Assembly (NCBI GenBank): GCA_030062745.1
Contig: CP099839.1
Location: 41,527,891 to 41,591,890 of the forward strand
Source: Capitulum mitella
Taxonomy: Eukaryota > Arthropoda > Thecostraca > Pollicipedomorpha > Pollicipedidae
Direction of reading: 5' to 3'
DNA length: 64,000 nucleotides
The position numbers and the translations under genes were made by a program. This document shows positions 11,648-23,270 of the stretch, one piece after another (the first letter of the stretch is position 1; the number at the start of each line of letters is the position of its first letter). The notes under the pieces were generated by a model. That model was not told the origin of the DNA, ran no database searches, and was given only the letters and a program-made list of their open reading frames with translations.

Positions 11648-12311
11648 CTAGCGGCAAACAGCCGGCCTGTCGGCCGGCATCGCCCCATCTAGATGCTGTC
11701 GCTACGAGCTCGTTCCTGTACCCCCATACCCCCCGAGTTGCCCATGTACGCCACACGACACATTCGCGACGCCCCGACAGCAATTTGGAAGTCTGCCGCG
11801 CCGCGCATTTAAAGTTCTTTGCGCGTTCCAATTTTGGAATCGAATCAAGTTTCGGCCAAAGAGGTGACCGAACTGATCCTGGGACCGTCCCACCACCACC
11901 ATCAAGTTGCCGGCCGGCGAGAACCTCGTCGGGCTGCCGCGCCGCCGGTGCGGGCCGTCCTTGGCGTGCGGCATCCCTCACTCGCTGCTGGCGGTGGCGG
12001 TTGCGCTGCATCGCGTCTGGGTCCTCGCGACGACGCTGCTCGCGCTCGTGCTCCCGCTCGGCATACTGTTCATCACGGCGCGCGTCTCTCAGTCTAGCGG
12101 CGACGGCCTCCCTTACCTCCACATCCGCGGCACGGGCCACTCGTCGGCGCTCCAGTTCGGCGGCTCGTTCGGCCTCGTTCAGGGCCTCGCGTCGCAGCCG
12201 GGCCCGCTCGGCCGCCCTGCGCCTGTCGGCCGCGCTCGGCCGGCGCCTCATCGCGAGCGTATCACAAATCCACTTCGGGCGCAATACACTTTCACAGTAC
12301 ACACACTCCAT
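11460..12311 (-). CDS. Arg/Glu/Ala-rich Helitron ORF, copy 1 (uncertain)
   Basis: An open frame of 283 residues, starting at ATG 12311 with an in-frame stop a short way upstream. The first residues hold a CxxC pair (MECVYCES). About residues 20-120 are a highly charged Arg/Ala/Glu segment with repeated RRR and AER words, likely a helical or coiled-coil basic region. Similar charged N-termini are known in Helitron-encoded proteins of arthropods, so this may be a leftover N-terminus, but no Rep or helicase motif follows. The frame continues past the element's 3' end at 11648 into flanking DNA, so the C-terminal part is not conserved. Copy 2 has the same frame with only a few residue differences. 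It may be an unspliced or non-functional remnant. Confidence 0.35.
   Translation of the reverse strand: MECVYCESVLRPKWICDTLAMRRRPSAADRRRAAERARLRREALNEAERAAELERRRVARAADVEVREAVAARLRDARRDEQYAEREHEREQRRREDPDAMQRNRHRQQRVRDAARQGRPAPAARQPDEVLAGRQLDGGGGTVPGSVRSPLWPKLDSIPKLERAKNFKCAARQTSKLLSGRRECVVWRTWATRGVWGYRNELVATASRWGDAGRQAGCLPLVYIQNRVEKSGSGSAQNTEHLQLSCKCNCIFVLSMGKTSLRLSPVKWILEVCLLSTFLCRTS
11661..11678 (-). terminator. Helitron 3' subterminal hairpin, copy 1
   Basis: Perfect 7-bp stem GCCGGCC/GGCCGGC with loop of 4 nt, 9 nt from the terminal CTAG. In Helitrons this hairpin is thought to act as the rolling-circle termination signal. It is not a transcription terminator call. Confidence 0.8.
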
Positions 12312-12648
12312 AATTTCACGCAAAACGCTTGTAGTCCAGGAAGCCTAAATCGGCCAGAACACACACAGCACAACACGTATCAGACGAATGGCTTATTTTT
12401 TCAATGCGCCACGTATGTAAATCGCGCAAATGCAAAAAAAAAATCACGTGTTCGGTCACGTTTTTTTCTCGGGCACTGCTCACTTGAAGTCACTAAGAAG
12501 AAAACAACAGACCAATAAAGGGAAGAAATAATCGGAAACTGTTATTAACATGGTAACCGCATTCATTTCCCTCCATGCGGTTTCTACCGTAAGACTACCT
12601 AGGGTACAATGTAGCCGCTGCCTCGTCCTCCTGGGTTTTGCTTTTCTA

Positions 12649-13134
12649 TTTTAGGTATGAGCAAGGGGAGCCCTAATTGACGAAAAAATCACGCAAAAGA
12701 CCAAATAAGACCTTTTTGTACGCTTTCGTTGAAAACAACCGCAACGAGACACACCAAATGGCCTATACCGACGCATTCACAATTGACTGACGAACTTGAT
12801 GCAAGTATTTTCAATGGCCAGCTCCCAATGACGGCGCCACAATCGTCAACCGAACACAAAACGCTGAAAATGCGTCGATTTTGCGCATGAAGCCAATTTT
12901 ATGTATGAGCAAGGGGAGCCCTAATTGACGAAGAAATCACGCAAAAGACGAAATAAGACCTTTTTGTACGCTTTCGTTGAAAACAACCGCAACGAGACAC
13001 ACCAAATGGCCTATGCCGACGCATTGACAATTGACTGACGAACTCGATGCAAGTATTTTCAATGGCCAGCTCCCAATGACGGCGCCACAATGTTCAACTG
13101 AACGCAAAACACTGAAAATCCGTCGATTTTGCGC
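12649..13134. repeat. Two 248-bp tandem units in Helitron copy 1
   Basis: Unit starts at TTTT followed by GTATGAGCAAGGGG, at 12649 and 12897, exactly 248 bp apart. The second unit is slightly shortened where it runs into the 5' block. Each unit keeps a 60-odd-residue minus-strand frame, more or less open, which I treat as incidental. Confidence 0.85.
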
Positions 13135-13731
13135 AAAACTACGACATGCATCGGTTCGGTTGATGCCCCATGGCACGAACAGTTATGTCAAGTATGATGA
13201 TTTTATTGCGGCGTCAGAACGACAAAACTACGGCCTTTCCATTGGTACCAATTTTGCCAACAACGTCACACTGCATGCTGTCGAAATCGCAGTGTAAACA
13301 CAAATGAACCGGTAATGAAAAATGTTGCCATTTTGAAACCTTTGAGAACGGCCATTTTTCTCGTTGCCTCGGGTGGCACGCGCCACGTGCCGAACCCCGC
13401 GCCACGTGTTCGGTGTCATGCTGTTCCCCTGCAGATTCTCTTTCGATGGCATTTGGTTTGGTGTCGATGCGACCTGCGGTTGCCGAGATCGGGCGCCCGG
13501 AAGCGGCGCGCGACACCGTTTTTGCACGATGTCGTCAAAAATACATGCAAACCCTATGGGCGACTGTAGCGGGTGCCACGCGCACCCCGTGCACCCCCGA
13601 CGCCCGAAAACGTGACCAGAATGCATTGTGCCACCAAACCCCTGACCTGGCCGAGTTTCAGCCACGTGCCACTTGTAGTCTTGCCACACCAGCCCGTCAA
13701 AACCGAACTCCGACGGTCGACATTTTAAAAT

Positions 13732-14409
13732 TTATAATATAGAGACTAGCGGCAAACAGCCGGCCTGTCGGCCGGCATCGCCCCATCTAGATGCTGTCGC
13801 TACGAGCTCGTTCCTGTACCCCCATACCCCCCGAGTTCCCCATGTACGCCACACGACACATTCGCGACGCCCCGACAGCAATTTGGAAGTCTGCCGCGCC
13901 GCGCATTTAAAGTTCTTTGCGCGTTCGAATTTTGGAATCGAATCAAGTTTCGGCCAAAGAGGTGACCGAACTGATCCTGGGACCGTCCCACCACCACCAT
14001 CAAGTTGCCGGCCGGCGAGAACCTCGTCGGGCTGCCGCGCCGCCGGTGCGGGCCGTCCTTGGCGTGCGGCATCCCTCACTCGCTGCTGGCGGTGGCGGTT
14101 GCGCTGCATCGCGTCTGGGTCCTCGCGACGACGCTGCTCGCGCTCGTGCTCCCGCTCGGCATACTGTTCATCACGGCGCGCGTCTCTCAGTCTAGCGGCG
14201 TCGGCCTCCCTTACCTCCACATCCGCGGCACGGGCCACTCGTCGGCGCTCCAGTTCGGCGGCTCGTTCGGCCTCGTTCAGGGCCTCGCGTCGCAGCCGGG
14301 CCCGCTCGGCCGCCCTGCGCCTGTCGGCCGCGCTCGGCCGGCGCCTCATCGCGAGCGTATCACAAATCCACTTCGGGCGCAATACACTTTCACAGTACAC
14401 ACACTCCAT
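13732..14409 (-). CDS. Arg/Glu/Ala-rich Helitron ORF, copy 2 (uncertain)
   Basis: Counterpart of the frame in copy 1, starting at ATG 14409 and 225 residues long. It has the same CxxC start and charged Arg/Glu/Ala segment, followed by a glycine-rich stretch (GGGG) and a less structured tail. It runs through the element's 3' terminus and stops a few codons into the 5' end of copy 1, so the stop is supplied by the neighbouring copy. No catalytic motif of Helitron Rep or PIF1-type helicase is present. It is probably a remnant N-terminal exon or a captured fragment. Confidence 0.35.
   Translation of the reverse strand: MECVYCESVLRPKWICDTLAMRRRPSAADRRRAAERARLRREALNEAERAAELERRRVARAADVEVREADAARLRDARRDEQYAEREHEREQRRREDPDAMQRNRHRQQRVRDAARQGRPAPAARQPDEVLAGRQLDGGGGTVPGSVRSPLWPKLDSIPKFERAKNFKCAARQTSKLLSGRRECVVWRTWGTRGVWGYRNELVATASRWGDAGRQAGCLPLVSIL
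13759..13776 (-). terminator. Helitron 3' subterminal hairpin, copy 2
   Basis: Identical to the hairpin of copy 1 (7-bp GC stem, 4-nt loop), 9 nt from the terminal CTAG at 13746-13749. Confidence 0.8.
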
Positions 14410-14747
14410 CATTTCACGCAAAACGCTTGTAGTCCAGGAAGCCTAAATCGGCCAGAACACACACAGCACAACACGTATCAGACGAATGGCTTATTTTTTC
14501 AATGCGCCACGTATGTAAATCGCGCAAATGCAAAAAAAAAAATCACGTGTTCGGTCACGTTTTTTTCTCGGGCACTGCTCACTTGAAGTCACTAAGAAGA
14601 AAACAACAGACCAATAAAGGGAAGAAATAATCGGAAACTGTTATTAACATGGTAACCGCATTCATTTCCCTCCATGCGGTTTCTACCGTAAGACTACCTA
14701 GGGTACAATGTAGCCGCTGCCTCGTCCTCCTGGGTTTTGCTTTTCTA

Positions 14748-15482
14748 TTTTATGTATGAGCAAGGGCAGCCCTAATTGACGAAAAAATCACGCAAAAGAC
14801 GAAATAAGACCTTTTTGTACGCTTTCGTTGAAAACAACCGCAACGAGACACACCAAATGGCCTATACCGACGCATTCACAATTGACTGACGAACTTGATG
14901 CAAGTATTTTCAATCGCCAGCTCCCAATGACGGCGCCACAATCTTCAACTGAACACAAAACACTCAAAATGCGTCGATTTTGCGCATGAAGCAAATTTTA
15001 TGTATGAGCAAGGGGAGCCCTAATTGACGAAAAAATCACGCAAAAGACCAAATAAGACCTTTTTGTACGCTTTCGTTGAAAACAACCGCAACGAGACACA
15101 CCAAATGGCCTATGCCGACGCATTGACAATTGACTGACGAACTTGACGCAAGTATTTTCAATGGCCAGCTCCCAATGACGGCGCCACAATCGTCAACCGA
15201 ACACAAAACGCTGAAAATGCGTCGATTTTGCGCATGAAGCCAATTTTATGTATGAGCAAGGGGAGCCCTAATTGACGAAGAAATCACGCAAAAGACGAAA
15301 TAAGACCTTTTTGTACGCTTTCGTTGAAAACAACCGCAACGAGACACACCAAATGGCCTGTGCCGACGCATTGACAATTGACTGACGAACTCGATGCAAG
15401 TATTTTCAATGGCCAGCTCCCAATGACGGCGCCACAATGTTCAACTGAACGCAAAACACTGAAAATCCGTCGATTTTGCGCA
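14748..15482. repeat. Three 248-bp tandem units in Helitron copy 2
   Basis: Units start at 14748, 14996 and 15244, 248 bp apart. They can be told apart by linked variants such as TATACCGACGCATTCAC against TATGCCGACGCATTGAC. The last unit matches the last unit of copy 1. Confidence 0.85.
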
Positions 15483-16092
15483 AAAGTACGACATGCATCG
15501 GTTCGGTTGATGCCCCATGGCACGAACAGTTATGTCAAGTATGATGATTTTATTGCGGCGTCAGAACGACAAAACTACGGCCTTTCCATTGGTACCGATT
15601 TTGCCAACAATGTCACACTGCATGCTGTCGAAATCGCAGTGTAAACACGAATGAACCGGTAATGAAAAATGTTGCCATTTTGAAACCTTTGAGAACGGCC
15701 ATTTTTCTCGTTGCCTCGGGTGGCACGCGCCACGTGCCGAACCCCGCGCCACGTGTTCGGTGTCATGCTGTTCCCCTGCAGATTGTCTTTCGATGGCATT
15801 CGGTTTGGTGTCGATGCGACCTGCGGTTGCCGAGATCGGGCGCCCGGAAGCGGCGCGCGACACCGTTTTTGCACGATTTCGTCAAAAATACATGCAAACC
15901 CTATGGGCGACTGCAGCGCGTGCCACGCGCACCCCGTGCGCCCCCGACGCCCGAAAACGTGACCAGAATGCATTGTGCCACCAAACCCGTGACCTGGCCG
16001 AGTTTCACCTCCGTGCCGCATGTGGTGTCGGCGCACCAGCCCGTCAAAACCGAACTCCGACGGTCGACATTTTGAAATTTATAATATAGAGA

Positions 16093-18680
16093 TTTGACCA
16101 GCAAAAGTCGAGTAGCTACCTTGCGCATGGCAAGAGTGATGATAAATAAAAATATGCTTGCAGGGCCGTGCTCTGTAATGCTGGGCAGGGCGGCTTCTTG
16201 ACTTTTACTTTGCTTTCCTTCCTAACAAGGCATAGTTAGAATGACTTTCGGGCAACTCAGTAGCATTAAAATATGCCGTCAAAACGAAGTTCTTCCACGG
16301 AGTGATTCATGGGTACCCACTGACGAAAAAGGTTTCGCTGATTGCTAACATACATCGCCATTCTGCTCTCCGACCACCACCACTCGAATAATTAAATAGA
16401 ACACCCGACGTTTTTTAACAGAATCCTAACAAACAGAACATACAGAATAAACAGAATAAACAGAAGTGCACGGGCGTGCTGTCCCGGCTGTTTGTGAGTT
16501 TGACACACAGTCTCTTAGGCTCAGGTGTTCAGTCTTGTGTCTCGTCTGGCGTCAGTCAGTCGCCTGGTGGCACGACCGTTAGTTTTTAATGCCCACGGCG
16601 CGACTGACAACAAAAAATCATTGTTTTGTCTCGTGTACGCCGACATTGCACACGACACGAAAGGGAAAGAAAATATGCATTGGACATATTTTTGCAATGA
16701 ATTCATATACTGTGGCCCCCTCAAAGTTATCACCATGCGTCCAATTTGGTGATTAAGCTGACGGATTAAAACTTAAATAAATCGATTTTTTTGGTATATC
16801 TAGGCTTTGCATCTATACGATTTTTGCAGTTTACTTTTTCATATGCACCTGAAAACTACATTCTAAGGGAAGTAAATACGCTACAAGATTCCGACTTGTG
16901 AGTTGTTAGTGGCGACCAAAAGAAATTCTGACCTACAACACCACTGCGCTTAAATTTTTGTATAATTTTGGTGCTAATGTGGCCGTGAGACTCTGCCTCG
17001 TGTGGAGGAAATCGGTCAGGAGACCATATGCAACATGAAGCCCTTTCTGAACCACGTCCCATTTCAGGCTTGCCCCGCGAGAACATTTTATGTTCTCATT
17101 GAGTACACGGAATGAGCGAATTATTTGGCTTAACACTGGGTCTGACGATTTTTTTGTCGGGCCGCATTCCCCTCTCCGGATTAGCTAAAATGGTTTTGAT
17201 CAAACATTTTACTTTTGTCGGACCTTACCTGTACCAGTCATTTAAATTTATTTGGCCCTTGGCCCCATTTTTTGAAACGTGTTCCTACGCATGTGCTGTG
17301 GCCAGCCATTTACAACTTTTGACACGAGTACACGGAAGACGAAGGTAATGCTGTAGGTTCATACCAAACTCACCACTTTTTCGACTAAAACTTCGCGTAA
17401 GCGATGGTCTAACTGAATCGTTCAAGCAACAGTACGTTCTGAGCAAAGATCATGCCTCCGTTGCAGATTAAACAAATGCCATTCCGTTTAGCGGCTAGCA
17501 TGACCAACTGCGAAATATGAGATCTTTGCCAATTCACCGATGCACTGAAAGTGCTACAAAAGACTGCCTCTCGGAGAACGATTGAGACTAGAAGAACCAA
17601 AGCTTATTTTTCAGAATTGGTGTTATTTTCTACACATTGCAATAGCATGGAAACGCAATGTCAATTTTACGTAATGTCGAAAGAGTAATTCAGAATTGAC
17701 AAATATTTCTTTCGTTGTCAGTTTTAATACTCCATCATGCATCAGGCCAAGCTTTTGCATGGCGTAAATCCTTCGGCCTATTTAGCTAGAAACATAAGTT
17801 GTTTTATTTCATCATATTCGAAAGCGCGCCAAATCAGCGGAAGCAAGAAAAGGATAAGTTATAATGAAGCCTTATAAATATAACCCTTAAATGAAAAGCT
17901 GCAATGGCCCCTCATTGTGGAACGGCATTCGTAACTCATGATCACTATCCATGTAGTCATGCATGGTGAGTTGAGACATGATCATGAGAAAACTCAAGTT
18001 TGGACATATTTAGGTTCAGACACCAATCAGGTTTGGATAACTACAAAAATCAGTGGAGATGTTCTGTTAAATGTTTATCAAAACAAGCAGAGTTAAACAA
18101 AAACTTGATTTGCGTTTGTCTAAAAACCCAAAAATTGGTCATGAAAAGTCTAAGAGGTTTTTTAAACAGTATCCCAGATCATTTTCAGCATTTCATTGCT
18201 GAGGAATGATGACGCATTTTTTTGCAAATGTTTTTTTTTGTCGCGTGGAACATTTTACTTCCATATGAACTTAACCAAGGATGTAGGAAACCAATGTCGA
18301 AAACGTCCTCCAGCTGGGACATGAACGTTGTATTTTCTCCGGCATCAATAACAGCTTATTGTTGCACTAACTGTTACAACACCCACTAGCATTGCATCAG
18401 TTCTAGCTCTGTAAAAAAAAATGCAGAGTTGATATGGAAACCGGCGTTGAAAAATAAATGTTTTAAATACATTTCATCAGACTGGTCTGCTAAGCTGATG
18501 TTAAGGATCGAAGCCCTTGCTAAGCAGAGCTTGCTGCAAAGGTTTCGAGCCCTACAACCGACCGAGCAATTCCAGGTAGCGGTTGGTACTTTGTGGTGAA
18601 AGTCCAACGGGCCATCAAAGATTGGATAGATCACGTGGTAGTCATGACCTTCTATTGGCCAGTTGCCAAATGACCCACGG
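16093..18680. other. No gene recognised
   Basis: About 2.6 kb of AT-leaning sequence. Short frames only, no transposon termini or tandem repeats found. Confidence 0.45.
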
Positions 18681-18684
18681 GGCA

Positions 18685-18765
18685 AATATCGAGCACCCGG
18701 CGACTCGCACTAGTCTTGATTTTCAAGAGAGACAATGTTCTTTACCATCTGAGCTACCGATGAAG
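18685..18765 (-). ncRNA. tRNA-like SINE head (fragment)
   Basis: On the minus strand there is a good RNA polymerase III box A, TAGCTCAGATGG, followed about 32 nt later by GTGCGAGTCGC, a weak box B. Order and spacing are those of a tRNA. The cloverleaf is imperfect: the D stem and anticodon stem have mismatches. This favours a decayed tRNA-derived SINE over a tRNA gene. The minus-strand downstream part (to about 18480) could be the SINE body but has no recognised tail. Confidence 0.4.
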
Positions 18766-18889
18766 GTAAGACCACGGCTTTTCTTTCGCATTTTCTTTTG
18801 TTTCCCTCCGACGTCACATGCCGTAAAATGCCATGCCGTGTTTATGGGGGCTGCAGTCCCCCATCTTCAAAAAAGCCCCCTCAATACTT

Positions 18890-19470
18890 AAAATACCCTC
18901 TCCCAATGTATGCTCATGTGTTTTTTGAACCAAAGAGCGTTTATCTTGCACACAGAAATCACAAAATCATGTACTTTAAGGAACAGAGAGTATCACCAAC
19001 ATAGGTTATGAGCCAGGGCATCATGCATTCACCCATATATTTAGCCCACATTATTACAAATGCATCTAATACCTTCCCATCTATTGCATTAAGCATGCAT
19101 TATATTACATATACAGCGCTCTTGTACAGTAGAAATGCTTGCTGACATTAAAACTACCATTTCAGATTTCACGTTACATATACAAACATAAGTGGAACTG
19201 CAAAATTGCAGAAAAGGCTGGCATAGTCACATGGTGGAACAGCACTTGGCAGGGTCTGCAATGCTGGTGCTCCGCCCATGGATGTTCATCCATAACAATT
19301 TTCACTGCATTCCATCACAAAAACTTAAATTCCTGATATTATTGCCATCTCACCCATAGTGTTATACGTAAACCCATGCTGCATGACAATAGCATAATTT
19401 GGGCTTCAGCCACAGTCAAATGTTTGGCTTCTGAGCTATTTTGGACACATCGATGCGAAACATTAAAGGG
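18890..19470. other. CpG-poor block, no gene recognised
   Basis: Only about half a dozen CpG in 580 bp with many CA/TG words, such as TGCATG. No coding frame recognised. It resembles the much stronger CpG-depleted block at 55.8-57.7 kb in composition. Confidence 0.35.
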
Positions 19471-19729
19471 ATAACATTTGATTTATCTCAGGTTGGTCGG
19501 GTCATTGGCCGCTGCTTTACCCATCCCATGACACCCTGTACCGACCTATTGCTATGCCTGTTATCATAGCATGGCAATCAGTAGCATATCAAGACGATGA
19601 TCCTTGCTTGACATCCGAAACAGGTAGAATCGGGCAATTTTTCTTGAATCAGTTACCAAATAAGTCTTTAGGAGTAAAAAGAATTCAACACTTCAAAGAT
19701 GATGAAAGCAAAGAAAACATACATCTTTG

Positions 19730-20240
<511 letters not shown>

Positions 20241-21754
20241 ACCATGGACGTATATCATTTAAAAATATAGTGTACCTTGCGACGTTTTCGGAACAAACAA
20301 TTCAGAATAAATCTCATGATGGCGTGCGTGCGTATGCATTATTATGTGTTGCTGTCCTCAGATGGGTTGAAATGATACTTGAGCAAACTATACATCGTAT
20401 GACAAACAGCCCGTGCAAAAAATCGTATAATGTAAGTTTTTGTTACACAATTTGACTTGGTTCTTCATTGACGCCGCCAGTGAACCGTTTCTCACTAATC
20501 ACTGCTCTTACATGTTGCGATTTACGACTACACCACATTATGCTTGTAATTTTTGTAGCCCTGGAAACCAGTATCCCTGAAATAAAAACGTTCTTCATCT
20601 CAAGCGAGGTTGCGCCAGTTACGAGCCTCCATTGCAGTTCAGGTCAGTGATGTAACTAGCGTTGACTCAAGAGAGCCAACATTGACCAAATATAGCGTCA
20701 GCTGCTGGATCTTGTCCAAGAACAGTGACGTCATAGCCAAGGACGGCGACACGCGATTTTGGTTCTGGGTATGGGGAACGGGGTCAGGCATAGCAAACCC
20801 CTTCCCCAAAATAAAAACACCGCATTTTTTTCGACTATACATTTTTTGCATTTGGAAGGACGTGGGATTTGCATTGGACTGAAATAAATTGGACTGAAGG
20901 GATCTGGATCACACAAGAAAGAACTGTAGTGTCGTGTGTCCACCTGCCACCCTGCGCCCAGCTGGGACGGGCCGCCGCCCGGTCAAGGTCACCGCCTGCG
21001 GCGGGGAACAGACCACCGCCTGCGGCAGGGGCCGCGGTCGAGGCGGACACGGGTGCCTGGCGCATGGCCTGAGTCTGACCCGGGGGACGACCGACTGGCG
21101 CCTGACGAGACACACGACTTGACTCAAGACTAGTCGGCTCCCGACTACGACAATAACGATCATTCTTGACTGATGCGTCGCAAAAGAAGCCAGAAAACAA
21201 ACAAAGAAGTCTGACCCGGGAAGTTGCTTCGTGCGGACCGTTGCGTTCAAGCTGGAACGTTTCTCTTCGGTTTACTGTGTACCAAGTGAATACACATCAA
21301 GTGGTGACGGGGATAGAGCCGCAACATTTCGTGAATTTCGTGAATGATTGCTATATTTTTTAAGCTCTCGCCGGCATGCCCAGAGGTGACGTGTTTTCCT
21401 CTTCTCGTCTGAAAAGGGTCTGATGTGACGTCTGATGTGATGTGATGATGTGCCGGGTCACCTGTCCCGTGATGGTGTACTGGTGTTTTTATTCATACAC
21501 AGTTACCCATACCCAACCCATACCCAACCTTAGTCGGTAAACTAAGCTACTTTGAAACAATGGTAGCTAGATTTGCAGCGTTACCACGATTGCCTCTGAA
21601 CAGGGGTCTGGCGGCGGTCTTATCAGCTTGGCTTCGACGCACCGGGCCGGACTACCTGCCGTTGACGCGTTGCAGATAATGCATATGTAGTTTGGAATCA
21701 CTCTTTTTGAAGCAGGTTTTCGGAATAAGTTATTCCCGCTTTTTTTAAGAAGAA
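20241..21754. other. No gene recognised; small GC-rich patch
   Basis: Unassigned. 20934-21080 is GC-rich with short direct repeats of ACCGCCTGCGGC. Otherwise average composition. Confidence 0.4.
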
Positions 21755-21778
21755 CAATGTCTGGATATCCAGACATTG
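21755..21778. repeat. Perfect 24-bp palindrome
   Basis: A completely self-complementary sequence with the core TGTCTGGATATCCAGACA and no spacer. Confidence 0.9.
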
Positions 21779-23262
21779 CTGACATCCATGATGTCACCTG
21801 TGTACAAGCTGACGCGCCCGTGGCTTACTAGGGCAGACTGCTGACAACCGTCGGAAAAACTGCAAACAACGGACGCGGCAAACGCAGATGCTTTTCGTCC
21901 GCATTTGGAACAGGCGGTTTCAGTTGTCAGCATTTACACTGTACACAAAAAACGTCCAAAATAGCTGTCTGCAAGCTGTTCCCGCTTGCTTCACTGCGCG
22001 AAGATGCAACGCTGCTGGCGCCGATGGCGTCTTCTCTCGTAGATCATATAAATGCATCGCCAAAAATTGTAGGAGAGATCTAGAACACTCGAAAATCTAC
22101 GCAGCAACCCATCCCATCCTGGTCCAGTTATGATTCATTCCACCAAAAACCCTGCCTTTCACTGCTTCCAATTGGACCCCGCAAACATACTGGTAATTTA
22201 GGTGCTTTGGGAAAGCAACAACAGCAACAAAACCGTTCACTTTTGATGTACATGGAGGCCAGGAAAAACCAACCCCTTTTAAATCTGTGGGCTGAGCAGG
22301 ATGACAATTTTTATGCCTAATTCTCATTCTGTTTGCCGATTTTGCATCACTCCGAGTCCGTTTCGTCTCGAATTCTATCACTAGAATTCCTCTGCTTTAA
22401 CGGTGTCACCCGATTTACTGGCGTAAATGAGCTATCTCCTGAAACTGAGGATCCTAAATCCATCGCTGTGTGAGCTATGGCTGTGACGGACACTCGCGAC
22501 GGAGCAGCATTGAATTACGTCGTCGATCGCCACAGAGGTCGAACCCGTCGTGCGTGCAAATTTCACCGTCATCAGTGCAACCGTCTGTGCTGAGCATCTG
22601 ACTAAAAACTCCGGACACATAGACACACGGTATTAATTTAATATGCGTAGTCGCTGCGCCAGGCACTGCACCAATGACAAAATGTGGAGTGAATAAGCTG
22701 TTCAGTGCATTCACCTTTCCTCCGTTTCGATGGCAACCAATATCTACAAGCGTTGAAGTGTTTGCTTTCAATGCCGGAATGCTCATTCGTACTAAAATAT
22801 AAGCTCCCTCCAAGGTAGTGGGGACGCGTCTCTCACGTCGTCTGCATTGCCACCGCCCCTGATCACAGCCCGACGGTTAATTACGCGTTCGCCTCCGAGG
22901 GCGGATGACATGACAGTCAAGCGCACACGCAGCTGATTGCATTATATCAGAGTTCTTCCAAGAAAGAGCCGCAATGCGACTTGCGCACCAAGTGCAATAC
23001 GTGTCGCGAATCATAGCAAACCGACGCAAAACATAGGAATTGCTGACCTTGATTATTTCATTAATTCCGTTGGCTGTTTTCGCCGTGTATCTGCAGATCC
23101 TGGGGCGATTCGTGCCAAAAATTGTCCTTGCATGCGTTTGCGTGGCGGCCGCGACAACGAAGCGTTCAATGAAGGCGGCAACAGTGACCATAATAAATGT
23201 GTTTTCGTGTAGGAGGTGGTAACTGTCGTAGAAAGACCGCGACATTGGCGAAGCTGCCTACA
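21779..23262. other. No gene recognised
   Basis: Unassigned sequence of average composition with only short frames on both strands. Confidence 0.45.
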
Positions 23263-23270
23263 CCTCCCGC

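Larger units (their letters stand above)
11648..13745 (-). mobile_element. Non-autonomous Helitron, copy 1
   Basis: A 2098-bp element on the minus strand. Its 5' end is TCTCTATATTATAAATTT at 13745 and its 3' end is CTAG at 11651-11648. Nine nucleotides inside the 3' end is a hairpin with 7-bp arms GCCGGCC/GGCCGGC and a 4-nt loop. These are the canonical Helitron termini (5' TC, subterminal hairpin, 3' CTRR), and the 3' end is followed by T. No Rep nuclease or helicase domain is encoded, so it needs a partner in trans. Its 5' end abuts the 3' end of copy 2 with no spacer. Inside are, from the 5' end, a 611-bp block, two 248-bp units, and a block with an arginine-rich frame. Confidence 0.85.
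13746..16092 (-). mobile_element. Non-autonomous Helitron, copy 2
   Basis: A 2347-bp element with the same organisation and termini as copy 1: TCTCTATATT start at 16092 preceded by A, hairpin at 13759-13776, terminal CTAG at 13749-13746. The outer flanks of the pair are A before 16092 and T after 11648 on the minus strand, fitting insertion into an AT dinucleotide. The 249-bp excess over copy 1 equals one additional 248-bp unit plus one base in an A run. The two copies differ at only a few positions per kilobase over the ORF block, so the pair formed recently. Confidence 0.85.

Noticed and set aside
13228-13689. 153-residue frame repeated in both Helitron copies
   Set aside because: Overlapping frames on the opposite strand are equally long and the two copies are too similar for conservation to be informative. 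No domain seen.
20939-21320. Possible start of an LTR retrotransposon (GACCCGGG words, basic frames)
   Set aside because: No LTR pair, primer-binding site or gag/pol motif could be found.
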